Assembly: GCA_038254435.1 (NCBI GenBank)
Contig: JBBSGD010000003.1
Location: 26,722-90,721, forward strand
DNA from: JBBSGD01 sp038254435
GTDB taxonomy: Bacteria > Actinomycetota > CADDZG01 > WHSQ01
Direction of reading: 5' to 3'
Length of the DNA: 64,000 nt
Part shown: in pieces, positions 54,638 to 63,840 of the stretch
How the letters are laid out: each line of letters opens with the position of its first letter
How positions within the stretch are numbered: position 1 is the first letter of the stretch
Notes under the pieces: model-generated
What the model saw: only the letters and a program-made list of their open reading frames with translations
Database searches by the model: none
Told to the model about the DNA's origin: nothing
Position numbers and translations under genes: made by a program

Positions 54638-56467
54638 TCAGCCGCCGACTCCTGCATTCACCCAGTCGATCTGCTCGTAGTAGCTGTGGTAGTAGGCGTT
54701 CTGCACCCTGTCGCTCACGGGGAGACGCGACTTGTACCACCTGTACGGAACGTACACACCGAGCTCGGTGATCTTCTTGTTGAGCGTCTGCCAGTCCGAG
54801 GCAGCCTCACTGCCGGTTGCACCCTGTGCCGTTGAGATGGCCGAGTTGACCGACGGGTCGTCCAGCAACGGGTAGTTGCTGTTGCCCTGTGCGAGGATGC
54901 TCGAGCCTGCGAACAGGGGGGTAATGAACGAGTCCGGTGCAGGGAAGTCCTGACACCAGTTCGTGAGACCCAACGCGACGTGCTTGGCCGGAATGCCTAC
55001 GAAGTTCGTGTAGTAGTCCGGGTACGGCAGCGTCTTGATGTTGAGGTTGTCGATGCCGATGGCCTTGAGGTCCTGGCGAATCGACTCGAACTGCGCGGGG
55101 ACGGGGTCCGTCGAGTCCCCGACCACCAGCAGCTTGCCGTGGAAGCCGTCGGCGTAACCGGCTTCCTTCATGAGGGCCTTGGCCTTTGCCACCTCTGGCG
55201 TCCCTTCCGTGTTGCCGAAGGGGACGTAGTCCGTGCCTGCGAAGCCGTTGCCGTTGAAGGTCGGCGGCAGGATCGAGGTGGCGATGTCGCCCACGAGCGG
55301 TCCACCGAGAAGCTTGATGAGGTTCTGGCGGTCGATGGCGTCGTTGACGGCCTGACGCACCTTGATGTTGTCGAACGGCTTCTCCTTGGTGCTCATGAAG
55401 AGCGAGCCGGTGCACGGCTCGGGGCCGTTGAAGATCCGCGACTTGTAGTCGGGAGTCTGGACCACCTTTTGCAGCTGAGCGCCGGTGGGCGCACAGTCGA
55501 CGCCCATGTCGTACTCGTTGCTCAGGATCTTCTGCACGCACACCTGAGTGTTGAAGCCCTCTTTCCAGTCGACCTCATCGAGGTACTGGTGACGCTGGTC
55601 GTCGGTCGACTGCGACCAGTCGGGGTTCGGCTTCAGGATGAACTCTTCCTTGGGCACGTACTTGTCGATGTAGTACGGGCCGGTTGCGATGGGAGACTGC
55701 TGGTAACCGGACACCTTCTGATCATCGAGCGGCTGGGCGTACTTCTGCGGGACCGGGCCCGTGGCCGGCATGGCCATGCGGAAGTCCCAGTCACCGTGCG
55801 CCTTGGTCAGGTTGAAGACGACTGTCTTGTCGTTGGGCGTCTCGATGCCCGAGATCTGACCCTTCATCGGGCCGCCGTTCTTGTTTGCCGCCTCGAACGC
55901 GGTGGCACCCTTGATGTCGGTGAAGTAGAAGGGGTAACCGGCGCCGACGGACGGCCGAAACAGCCGCTCGATGGCGTACTTGATGTCGCCCGAGGTGATC
56001 GGCTGGCCGGTCACGCCGGGGATGTTCTTGCCGCCCACCGCGGGACCGTACTTGACGCCGTCCTTGAGCGTGTAGGTCCACTGCGTGTTGTCGGCGTTGG
56101 CCTTGCCGAGCGCAGTGGCGAGGTCGGGCACCGCGGTGTTCTGCGCCTGCAGGTTGGTCGACGCGCTGTAGGTAGTGAGCGAGCGCACCGTGCCGTGCCC
56201 GATCGTGTTGAAGTAGCTGACCGTATACGCGGCGGCCGGGTCGATGTAGTCGACGTCGCCGATGGACGCCCACTTCATGGTGCCGCCCTGCGTCACCTTC
56301 GTGCCGCCGAGCACGTTGCTCTCGGTAGCACCGACGTTGATCCCTTTCCCGAGGCTGCTGCTTGGGGCGCCACCTCCGCCGCTGGTGCTGCTGCCGCCGC
56401 AGGCTGCGGCGAGCAGCATGAGGCTGGCGAGCAGCGCCGTCATCTTCCAGAACCTAGCTTTCTTCAA
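54638..56467 (-). CDS. Peptide-binding lipoprotein of the ABC importer
   Basis: 609 residues from TTG 56465-56467, preceded by AGGAGGG at 5 bp. Lipoprotein signal: KKARFWKMTALLASLMLLAAAC with the lipidated Cys, then a Gly/Ser linker. Family 5 extracellular solute-binding stretches: PITSGDIKYAIERLFRP, GPYYIDKYVPKEEFILKPNPDW and FDNIKVRQAVNDAIDRQNLIKLL. It binds peptides outside the membrane and passes them to the two permeases; encoded between them in the operon, which is uncommon order. Confidence 0.93.
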   Translation of the reverse strand: MKKARFWKMTALLASLMLLAAACGGSSTSGGGGAPSSSLGKGINVGATESNVLGGTKVTQGGTMKWASIGDVDYIDPAAAYTVSYFNTIGHGTVRSLTTYSASTNLQAQNTAVPDLATALGKANADNTQWTYTLKDGVKYGPAVGGKNIPGVTGQPITSGDIKYAIERLFRPSVGAGYPFYFTDIKGATAFEAANKNGGPMKGQISGIETPNDKTVVFNLTKAHGDWDFRMAMPATGPVPQKYAQPLDDQKVSGYQQSPIATGPYYIDKYVPKEEFILKPNPDWSQSTDDQRHQYLDEVDWKEGFNTQVCVQKILSNEYDMGVDCAPTGAQLQKVVQTPDYKSRIFNGPEPCTGSLFMSTKEKPFDNIKVRQAVNDAIDRQNLIKLLGGPLVGDIATSILPPTFNGNGFAGTDYVPFGNTEGTPEVAKAKALMKEAGYADGFHGKLLVVGDSTDPVPAQFESIRQDLKAIGIDNLNIKTLPYPDYYTNFVGIPAKHVALGLTNWCQDFPAPDSFITPLFAGSSILAQGNSNYPLLDDPSVNSAISTAQGATGSEAASDWQTLNKKITELGVYVPYRWYKSRLPVSDRVQNAYYHSYYEQIDWVNAGVGG

Positions 56468-56562
56468 ATGTTCCCTCCTTGGTAGTGCGGAGCTGCCTGG
56501 CGAATGGTGCTTGCTGGATGCTTCTGAGATTCTTGGCTCGTGTGGTTGTCTCCCTCCTTTGT

Positions 56563-57528
56563 CTATCGTCCGGTGCGCGGGTCTAGCGCGTCGCGCAGCC
56601 CGTCTCCCAGAAGGTTGAAAGCGAGGACCGTGATGAACAGCGCAAGGCCGGGGAAGGTTATGAACCACCACGCGAATCCCTGGGACGCGAAGTTGGTGGC
56701 CTGGGCCAGCATGTTGCCCCACGACGGCGTGGGCTCCTTGATGCCGACCCCAAGGAACGACAGCGTCGCCTCGCCGATGATGTTGACGGGGATGATGAGG
56801 GTGGCGTAGGTCAGCACGACGGCGATGAGGTTCGGCAGGATCTCGCGGTACATGATCCAGGTGTTCCCCGCGCCGAGCGAGCGCGCCGCCTCGACAAACT
56901 GTGACTCCCTCAGTGACAGGACCTGGCCTCTTACGATGCGGGCGATGTAGGGCCAGCCGAAGAAGGCGATGATGGCGACCACGAGCCACTGGCTGGCCGA
57001 CGGGCCGGGGCTGAGCGACACCGCCAGCGCGATCCCCAACAGGAGGAAGGGGATCGACAGGACCAGGTCCATGAAACGGGACACCACGGTGTCCATCTTG
57101 CCGCCGATGTAACCCGCGACGAGGCCTGCGACGACGCCTACGAACACCTCGATACCGGTGGCGAGGAAGGCCACCTTGAGCGACACCTGAGCCCCGTAGA
57201 GGACGCGTACGAAGAGGTCCCGTCCGAGCTGGTCGGACCCGAACAAGAAGGTGCCGGTCGGGCCCAGCGGCACCCCGTAGATGTTGGTGCGGTCGCGGAA
57301 CTGTGTGTTGACGGGGTGGTGAAAGAGGTGCGCCCAGAAGGGCGCGGTGAGGGCGCCGGCAATCATGAGGATGATTACCACCGCTCCGGCGAAGGCGAGC
57401 TTGTCCTGCTTGAAACGCCGCCAGAAGAGCTGGCGCGGCGACTTGGCCTCGACGTCACCGTCTGGGCCGGCGCCGAAGCCCGCGGATACGTGAAGATCCG
57501 GAGAGGACTCTGCTACGCTCTGTGTCAC
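56563..57528 (-). CDS. Peptide ABC importer permease (DppC type), first gene of the operon
   Basis: 321 residues. N-terminal cytosolic tail, then GPTGTFLFGSDQLGRDLFVRVLYGAQVSLKVAFL, typical of DppC, and the coupling loop EAARSLGAGNTWIMYREILPNLIAVVLTYATL. Ends with LGDGLRDALDPR. The operon order is DppC, binding protein, DppB, DppD, DppF, DUF1028. Confidence 0.94.
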   Translation of the reverse strand: MTQSVAESSPDLHVSAGFGAGPDGDVEAKSPRQLFWRRFKQDKLAFAGAVVIILMIAGALTAPFWAHLFHHPVNTQFRDRTNIYGVPLGPTGTFLFGSDQLGRDLFVRVLYGAQVSLKVAFLATGIEVFVGVVAGLVAGYIGGKMDTVVSRFMDLVLSIPFLLLGIALAVSLSPGPSASQWLVVAIIAFFGWPYIARIVRGQVLSLRESQFVEAARSLGAGNTWIMYREILPNLIAVVLTYATLIIPVNIIGEATLSFLGVGIKEPTPSWGNMLAQATNFASQGFAWWFITFPGLALFITVLAFNLLGDGLRDALDPRTGR

Positions 57529-57656
57529 CCCATTGTCCCCCTTTGCCCTGGCGCCGAGGCGCCCGGGGATCTACCAACCCCCGTGACCCACGACCCTACT
57601 ACAGGCATCGTAAAGAAGTCCAGCAAAACTTTCGGCGCAGTATGGCAGAGTGCCCC

Positions 57657-59120
57657 CTAGGGCCGCACCACGGTCTTCGTGACGACGTCCTGCGGGATCA
57701 CCCTGTAGACGCCGACGCCCAGCGAAGACTCCGGCAGGATCGGTGCGGCCTGCCACCCCCGGCGCTGCTCGACCACGGCGCGCGGGAGGCGGGGCTGCGG
57801 AGTGCCGGTGGGACGAATCGTCCTGATGAGCTGGGGGCTCACGGCTTGACGGGCGCTCATGACGAGCTTCCAGCCCACCCTCGCAGACTTGGGGGGGAAG
57901 TCCGATTGGCCGGTGGCAATGGCCGTGGCTACGGTGCCGTCATGCTTGTCGCGGTGGGCCCGCGCCTGCCCATTGGCGGGGCCGGCGAAGTGATTGTCGG
58001 TGATGATCTGTCCGGCGGGGACGGAGGGAGTTCCCCACACGAAGGCGAGGGCGGCCGGGGTGGTTCTCGTCATCACCGATCCGACCTGGAGGGCGAGCCC
58101 CGCGGCGAGCAGCGCCGCAACGAGGAACGGGAGGCGGGTGCCGGCCGGAGCCGGTTGCACTCGCCCGTCGGCGAGGGCCAGGAGCCGTCCTACCCTTCGC
58201 TGCACCCGGGTGCGAGCGACGAGAAACCCCAGCGAGGTGCCGGGCGCGGCGCGGCCCTGCCCCGTCATCAGCTCGCACATCTTGATAAGGCTCGAGGCAA
58301 CCGCCAGGGGGCGGCCGGTCATCGACGCCGCTCGCCGGTCGGCCTCGAGCTCTCTGTCCAGGGCTAGCTTGCGGAAGGCGACGTGCGCCACGGGGTTCCA
58401 GGCCACGAGGTCGCGCATCAGCCCGGCAAGGAACACCACGGGGACGTCGAAGGCTTCGAGGTGGGCGATCTCGTGGGCGAGCATCGCTTCGAGCTCGTCG
58501 TCCTCGAGGCACGCGAGCAGGTCCCGCGACAGCAGGATCCTGCCGCGCCTGCCGCCCATGGCGAAGGCGCCCTGCGATCCGGGCGGGAGCACCATGACCT
58601 GAGGGATTTGCTTGAGGCCGGCGGTCGCCGCGAGCGTGCGCACCATGCCGGAAACCCCGGGCCTGTCGTCCTCGGTCAAGCCCACCGATCTGCGGGTCAG
58701 TCGCCGCATGACGACGGCTCCGACCAGGCGGCGTAGCAGCATCACGGTGCTCACCGATGCTCCGAGGATCAGGATCAGCAAACCGGGGGTGCCGTTGAGC
58801 GTATAGAGGGACACCGAGTGGTCGGCGCTCCCGAGCAGGAAGAGGTTCTTGAGCCCTCCGCCGTGCCCGTTGAGAAATGTCTGGGTAGCGGGGTGCAGCC
58901 AGCCGATCTCGGGGAGCACCGGCTTGCTCATCGCCGCCGCCACGGCCAGCGGCAAGGCCAGCGGCAGGCTGAGTAGCATGCCCGACACAACTCCGCCGGG
59001 CTGGTTGATCAGCCGGCGCAGGCCCAGCACCAGCGGCAGCGTGACCAGCGATACGACCACAACCACTGCCCACATGGAGTCGGCTTGCAACGCAACGATT
59101 TTAGGCGCTGCGCTAAGCAT
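57657..59120 (-). CDS. M56 (BlaR1-like) membrane metallopeptidase without sensor domain
   Basis: 487 residues. Several N-terminal helices, then a cytosolic-facing zincin domain with MLAHEIAHLEAFDVPVV (HExxH) and ALDRELEADRRAAS (third ligand Glu), followed by another helix (LPFLVAALLAAGLALQVG) and about 130 extracytoplasmic residues. The tail has no penicillin-binding motif (no SxxK/STYK), so it is not a beta-lactam receptor. The gene overlaps the BlaI-type repressor by 8 bp, so it presumably triggers cleavage of that repressor in response to an unknown signal. Confidence 0.85.
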   Translation of the reverse strand: MLSAAPKIVALQADSMWAVVVVVSLVTLPLVLGLRRLINQPGGVVSGMLLSLPLALPLAVAAAMSKPVLPEIGWLHPATQTFLNGHGGGLKNLFLLGSADHSVSLYTLNGTPGLLILILGASVSTVMLLRRLVGAVVMRRLTRRSVGLTEDDRPGVSGMVRTLAATAGLKQIPQVMVLPPGSQGAFAMGGRRGRILLSRDLLACLEDDELEAMLAHEIAHLEAFDVPVVFLAGLMRDLVAWNPVAHVAFRKLALDRELEADRRAASMTGRPLAVASSLIKMCELMTGQGRAAPGTSLGFLVARTRVQRRVGRLLALADGRVQPAPAGTRLPFLVAALLAAGLALQVGSVMTRTTPAALAFVWGTPSVPAGQIITDNHFAGPANGQARAHRDKHDGTVATAIATGQSDFPPKSARVGWKLVMSARQAVSPQLIRTIRPTGTPQPRLPRAVVEQRRGWQAAPILPESSLGVGVYRVIPQDVVTKTVVRP

Positions 59121-59526
59121 CCTTCTGCTGCTTCCCCTTCTGCAGCTCGAGGGCGTCGCGCAGGCTCTCGATGAGCTCCCAGTCCTGCTGCCCCACCCTG
59201 TCTACGAGATAGGCGACGGTCGGCTCCTGGAACTGGCCGACGAGCCAGTCCATGACCGACTTGACCGTCGAGCGCGCGTACTTCTCCTTCGACAGTAGCG
59301 GCGAATAGCGGTGTGCCTGACGATCCTCGATCCGCATCAGAACGCCTTTGTCGGCGAGGCGGCTCATCGTCGTCATCACCGTCGTGTAAGCGATCGAGCG
59401 CCGCTCGTGCAGCACCTCATAGACATCCCGGACCGTGACCTCGCCCTGGTCCCAGATGATGTCCATGACCTCTGTCTCGAGTGGCCCCAGCACGTCTTGC
59501 AAGGGTCGAGTCTGCCGTGGCGTCAT
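59113..59526 (-). CDS. BlaI/MecI-family repressor
   Basis: 137 residues from ATG 59524-59526 with AAAGGAG 7 bp upstream. Winged helix LGPLETEVMDIIWDQGEVTVRDVYEVL, SIAYTTVMTTMSRLADKGVLMR and a C-terminal dimerisation helix region. BlaI proteins repress their own operon and are inactivated by proteolysis through the partner metalloprotease. A loose inverted TACT/AGTA pair lies just upstream of the ribosome-binding site as a possible operator. Confidence 0.92.
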   Translation of the reverse strand: MTPRQTRPLQDVLGPLETEVMDIIWDQGEVTVRDVYEVLHERRSIAYTTVMTTMSRLADKGVLMRIEDRQAHRYSPLLSKEKYARSTVKSVMDWLVGQFQEPTVAYLVDRVGQQDWELIESLRDALELQKGKQQKDA

Positions 59527-59723
59527 GCGCGTCTCCTTTACTGTGACCGCGATAGTACGCCCCGGCACGCGGGAAGGCCAGCCCCCAGACAAGGCCCCCG
59601 CCCCGGGGCCGTGCCGAGTGGGTGCATACGCGCTCATTTGACCGCTCACCACCCAGTCGTCCCTGGGAGAGTTTGGTTGCAGCTCCATTATGCGGCTGGG
59701 GACCGTAAAACCCCTAGGAACCG

Positions 59724-61435
59724 CTACCCACCCGGGAGCGCGGCGCGCCCACGAGCCTCGCAGACGTGCTCGACCAGATTCGGGTCGAACTGCGAGTCCG
59801 CTCCCCTGCGGAGCTCGGCCACGGCTTGCTCCGGGGTGAGCGCGGCGCGGTAGGGGCGGTTCGAGACCATTGCATCGAACGCATCGCAAACGGTAACGAT
59901 GCGTGCTCCGAGCGGGATTTGCCCGCCCGCAAGTGAATCGGGATACCGCTCCCGTCCCAGCGCTCGTGACTCGACCGTACGAAGCGCGCCACGAAGGACA
60001 GAGCCGGCGCCGCCCCCAGGATGCGCTCACCGATGACCGTGTGGCGGCGCATGTAGTCCCACTCTTCGGCAGTAAGGGGGCCGGGCTTTTGCAAGATGGA
60101 GTCCGGAACTGCCACCTTGCCGACGTCGTGCAGCTCCGCCGCCTGCAGCAGCTGGGCCAGCTCGTCGGGCGCGAGCTCGAGGCGCGAGCCCACCGTCGCG
60201 GCCAGCTCCGCAACTCCGGCCAGATGGCCGTCGAGATCGGGGTCCTTCTCTCTCAAGGCGCTGAGCAGGACGTTGGCGCTCTGCCTGCCCGCCGAGGAGC
60301 GGCCCCCGTTCTTCTGCGCGTACATGCGCTTGTCGGCGAGCTGCAGGGCCTCGGACATGTCGCCGGTCTCCTCGGGCAGGAACACTAGCCCGTAGGAGCA
60401 GGTCACGTTGAAAGCCTCGCCGCTTTCGCTGAGCGCTGCGCCGATTGCCGACACAAGCCCCGACCCTCGGCGGCACCTCCCCACGCGAGCACACAGAACT
60501 CGTCGCCGCCCATGCGGTAGGCGGCCGCGCTCTCGCGGCAGGCTGCGCTCAGCTTGGCGCCGAGACGAGCCAGCAGCACGTCGCCTGCGGGATGCCCGAA
60601 GATCGTTGTAGGCCTTGAAGCCGTCGAGGTCGCACAGCATGACGATGAGGGGGGCCGGTGCCCTGCCGGACAAGCGCGCGCCGAGGTCCCACATGAAGCG
60701 GCGGCGGTTGCCGAGCCCGGTGAGGCCGTCGGTGAGGGCAGCGCTCTCGAGCTCGCCGTGGTGCTCGCGAAAGTTCACGAGCGCCGCCCCGCAGAGCAGA
60801 ACGACCAGGACCACGAGGGCGGCGGGCCCGAAGCCAAAACCGTTCAGGGCCGTGCCCGGGGAGGTCGAGGTCGCAAAGGCGACCCAGTCGTTGACGTTGC
60901 CGCTCGAGACTGCGATGCGCCGGAAGGCCGCGGGCTCGCCTCGCACCTTGCCTACGCCCGAGGCCGCGTCGCCCAAGGCCAGGGACGCGAACTCGTGCCC
61001 ACCCGATCCCGACAGGGGATCGGCGCCCGTGGCGCGATGGGCGCCTGTCGAATAACACCTCCCCGCTGTTGGCGTCGACCACGTGCACGTCGATGCCGGC
61101 GGGGGCCGCGGCCGCGGCCTGCCGCTGAAAGCTGTCGAGGGTACACCTCGAACTGCACAAAGGCCCTCTTGGGCCCCGGGGTCGGCACACCGTCGAGTTG
61201 GAGACCACCAGCCTGTGGATGTCCGCCGAGATATAGGGCTCAGCCTGGTAGACGGTTCCCTCGGGCAGCGAGAAGGTCGGGCCGAAGAAAGCGCTGAGAT
61301 CCTCGTGGCGGGCCAGCGCGGCCCCGCCAGCAGGGCGGCCGCGCACTACCTTAGCCAGCTCGCGCCCCGAGGAGTCGACGAACGATGCCTCACCGATGCT
61401 GTCCGGATAGAGGCGCCAGAGGTAGCGAGGGGTCG
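59724..61435 (-). pseudogene. GGDEF / HD-GYP cyclic-di-GMP protein, multiply frameshifted
   Basis: Pieces in the order of one protein: an N-terminal sensor-like part (RYLWRLYPDSIGEASFVDSS, LPEGTVYQAEPYISADIHRL), a hydrophobic segment (ALVVLVVLLCGAALV), a GGDEF domain (LTDGLTGLGNRRRF, FKAYND, AYRMGGDEFCVLAW) and an HD-GYP domain (LHDVGKVAVPDSILQK, then HERWDGSG, PDSLAGGQIPLGARI and DAFDAMVSNR). At least five frame breaks lie near 61190, 61045, 60600, 60460 and 59935; the last is equivalent to one G missing in a GGG. The 5' start is not found (TAA at about 61438). All catalytic motifs survive, so either a recent pseudogene or local sequence error. Confidence 0.75.
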
Positions 61436-61440
61436 CTTAA

Positions 61441-61856
61441 CGGCGGGTGACACCGTGGGGCGCGCCGCGCGTCCGTCGCGGCGCTGGGCATAGGGCTGCC
61501 TGAAGGCCGGGAAGAATCCCCGCGGAGATGGTCGTTGACGGTCGGTGACGACAAATGGGGTCTGACCTGCGGAAACGCGTTGCGCGTCGTTCGACGTCGA
61601 GGGCGCCGGACGAGAATCTTGTCCGCAGTACGTCCACAGTAGAGCGCTGCCACAGGGCCGTTTCCAGCTGCCTGTGCAGTCGCCCCTACGGCCAGTCGGT
61701 GCAGTCGGTGCAGTCTAGCAACTCGACCGGCTTCCTGCACAAGCGCTTCAGACGTCAGCCAGGTGGCGACTGCCGGTTGTCGCTGAACCATCGGCCTTGC
61801 CCGAACGAACCCGGTCAGGCTCCGTACGCGCGGGCTTGAGACGTAGTCTGAGCAGT
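61441..61856. other. Gap upstream of the sigma-RsbT fusion, nothing recognised
   Basis: About 415 bases holding the start region of the fused sigma gene. A short tandem CAGTCGGTG pair occurs near 61690. A -10-like TAGTCT at 61844-61849 is 7 bp before the ATG, hinting at leaderless transcription. No gene is seen. Confidence 0.4.
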
Positions 61857-62927
61857 ATGATCGCCGCTGACGCATTGCCAGAGTCAGGTGGCCAGTCCGA
61901 AGTAGTGGCGCTGATCCCGATGATTCGGCGCTTCGTCTACTCGCGAGTGGTCAACCGGGCGGTGGCGGACGATCTTGTGCAAGAGACGCTCGTCCGGATG
62001 CTGGCTGCAGCCGGTCGATTGGAGCCGGGGATGTTCGAGCCGTACGCGATTGTCACTGCCCGCAACCTGGTTGCTTCCATGTGGAAGGAGCAAGACCGGC
62101 ATCGACGCAACCAGCACCGAATTGTCGATCTGCGTCCCTCGGATTCACCTGACGAGGGCCTGTTGGAGCGAGAGGAGAAGGGCGCCGTCGCGGAGGCTCT
62201 CGGGCGCCTCTCGGAGCGCGATCGGCGCACCCTTGTCGCTCACGAGGTCTCTGGGCAAGACACCCAATCTCTGGCGGAAGAGCTTGGGATGACCGCCGGT
62301 GCCGTCGCCGCGCAGCTGAACCGGTCTCGTGCCCGACTGCGGGTCGAGTACCTACTGGCGTTGGAGGGGGAGGGATCTCTTACTGACCGATGCCGCCCGG
62401 TGCTGTTTGCGGTGTCCAGTGGGGACCGCCGGTGCCAGCGGGAGGTCGACGCGGCGCGGCATCTTTTGGAATGCGACCTTTGCGAGAAGCTGAGCCAGCC
62501 GTTACTCGAGCGGGGACAGCACAGCGATGACCAGGTACGCATTCGTATCCACGCCGACGCCGACATCGTCCTGGCCCGGCAAGGTGCTCGCGAGCTGGCA
62601 GCGCGCCTGAGCTTTTCCCGTACAGACTTGACCGTGATCGCGACCGCTGTGTCCGAGATTGCGCGCAACATCGTTCGCTTCGCCGATGGCGGAGAGGTCG
62701 TGGTCGAGCTGCTCGAGGAGCCTCGCCGCGGTGTGCGCGTCGTGGCTCGAGACACCGGCCCCGGCATCCCGGACGTCGAGGCAGCGCTTGTCGACGGCTA
62801 CAGCACCTACACCGGTCTAGGGTTGGGTCTGCCCGGTGCCCGCAGACTCATGGACGAGTTCGCGGTGGTTTCCGAGGTAGGCAGAGGAACGACCGTGACC
62901 ATGACGAAGTGGCGCCAGGAAGGATGA
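61857..62927 (+). CDS. ECF-like sigma factor fused to a zinc-finger motif and an RsbT-type kinase
   Basis: 356 residues from ATG 61857. Sigma region 2 at about 20-90 (IRRFVYSRVVNRAVADDLVQETLVRMLAA), sigma region 4 at about 112-170 (LSERDRRTLVAHEVSG, LAEELGMTAGAVAAQLNRSR), then a ZAS-like cluster Cys193...His202-x3-Cys206-x2-Cys209, and a HATPase at about 228-353 with N box SEIARNIV, G1 DTGPGIP and G2 GLGLGLPG, the RsbT/anti-sigma kinase set. Directly followed by rsbR and rsbS. The natural reading is that stressosome control (sequestration of RsbT) acts on the sigma factor itself. I am not aware of this exact fusion as a described system. Confidence 0.9.
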   Translation: MIAADALPESGGQSEVVALIPMIRRFVYSRVVNRAVADDLVQETLVRMLAAAGRLEPGMFEPYAIVTARNLVASMWKEQDRHRRNQHRIVDLRPSDSPDEGLLEREEKGAVAEALGRLSERDRRTLVAHEVSGQDTQSLAEELGMTAGAVAAQLNRSRARLRVEYLLALEGEGSLTDRCRPVLFAVSSGDRRCQREVDAARHLLECDLCEKLSQPLLERGQHSDDQVRIRIHADADIVLARQGARELAARLSFSRTDLTVIATAVSEIARNIVRFADGGEVVVELLEEPRRGVRVVARDTGPGIPDVEAALVDGYSTYTGLGLGLPGARRLMDEFAVVSEVGRGTTVTMTKWRQEG

Positions 62928-62928
62928 T

Positions 62929-63840
62929 TTGCTGATGAACGAGGACTCACCGATCGACACCGAGATGGCTGCGGATTTCGTAACGCATGATCGTCACCTC
63001 GAGGACGAGTTGCTGCCGCAGATCGTGGCCCACTTGCGGGAGCACCGATCCAAGCTGCGTCAGGAGTGGGCCGGTCGTATTCAGGAGGCGCACCTTCTAC
63101 AGGCGATGACACCTCAGGAGATGGGGGCGGAGACCAAATCGGTCTACGACAACTATGTCGAGGTGCTCGAGACCGGCAGTGTCGAAGCGTTGCAGGACTA
63201 CGCACGCGACCTGTCTGAGCGCATCATCCCGCGAGGTGTGGAGACGCATGAGGTCGTTGGGATCGTGCTGCTGCTGCGTGACGTGCTGGCGCGATCGCTC
63301 TTCGAGAAGTATCAGCGGGACTTCTCGCTGCTGAACGAGGTGCTCGACGCTTACGAACCGGCGGCGAACCGTATCGCCAATACTGTCGCTGTCAGCTTCG
63401 TGGACGAGCGCGAGCGCATCATCCGTCAGCAGCAAGACGCCATCCGGGAGCTGTCGACGCCCGTGCTGCCGGTGCGCGAGCGACTGCTCATTCTCCCAAT
63501 CATCGGCGTGCTGGACAGCGAACGTGCCCGTCAGCTAACCGAACAGCTGCTCACCGCCATCCGTATGCACCGGGCGAAAGTGGTCGTCATAGACATCACT
63601 GGTGCACCCGACGTGGACGAGACTGTCGCCAACCACCTCGTGCAAACCGTCGACGCTTCACGACTTATGGGAGCCAGCGTCATCATCACCGGGCTGTCGC
63701 CGGAGATCGCTCAGACCCTGGTCACGATCGGGGTTGATCTGAGCAAGATGAACACGATAGGTGACCTCCAGGGCGGCCTTGAGGAAGCCGAGAAGCTGCT
63801 CGGATACACGGTCAGCCGGCAGGACGGATCGGTGGGGTAG
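62929..63840 (+). CDS. rsbR: Stressosome protein RsbR (RsbRD-type N domain plus STAS)
   Basis: 303 residues from TTG 62929 (ATG 62935 is close behind); GGAAGG lies 5 bp upstream. N-terminal helical domain EHRSKLRQEWAGRIQEAHLLQAM...KSVYDNYVEVLETG belongs to the RsbT co-antagonist N-terminal family rather than the globin-like RsbRA. The C-terminal STAS domain has VVVIDITGAPDVDETVANHLVQTVDA and IIITGLSPEIAQTL; Thr in DETVAN is the likely phosphorylation site. Its start is one base from the fused sigma stop, and its stop overlaps rsbS, so all three are co-transcribed. Confidence 0.92.
   Translation: MLMNEDSPIDTEMAADFVTHDRHLEDELLPQIVAHLREHRSKLRQEWAGRIQEAHLLQAMTPQEMGAETKSVYDNYVEVLETGSVEALQDYARDLSERIIPRGVETHEVVGIVLLLRDVLARSLFEKYQRDFSLLNEVLDAYEPAANRIANTVAVSFVDERERIIRQQQDAIRELSTPVLPVRERLLILPIIGVLDSERARQLTEQLLTAIRMHRAKVVVIDITGAPDVDETVANHLVQTVDASRLMGASVIITGLSPEIAQTLVTIGVDLSKMNTIGDLQGGLEEAEKLLGYTVSRQDGSVG

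Noticed and set aside
54980..56485. A 501-codon open frame on the + strand, antisense to the peptide-binding lipoprotein gene
   Set aside because: The minus-strand protein has a lipobox and clear family motifs; the antisense frame has none and reflects high GC with few stops. The same applies to long antisense frames at 1265-1975, 2796-3356, 14721-15617 and 16845-19094.
57657..59526. Beta-lactam resistance regulator blaR1-blaI
   Set aside because: The membrane protein lacks the penicillin-binding sensor domain and no beta-lactamase is adjacent.
59640..60213. N-terminal extension of the BlaI frame
   Set aside because: It covers the antisense/alternate frames of the GGDEF/HD-GYP remnant; ATG 59524-59526 has a good ribosome-binding site and the family start.
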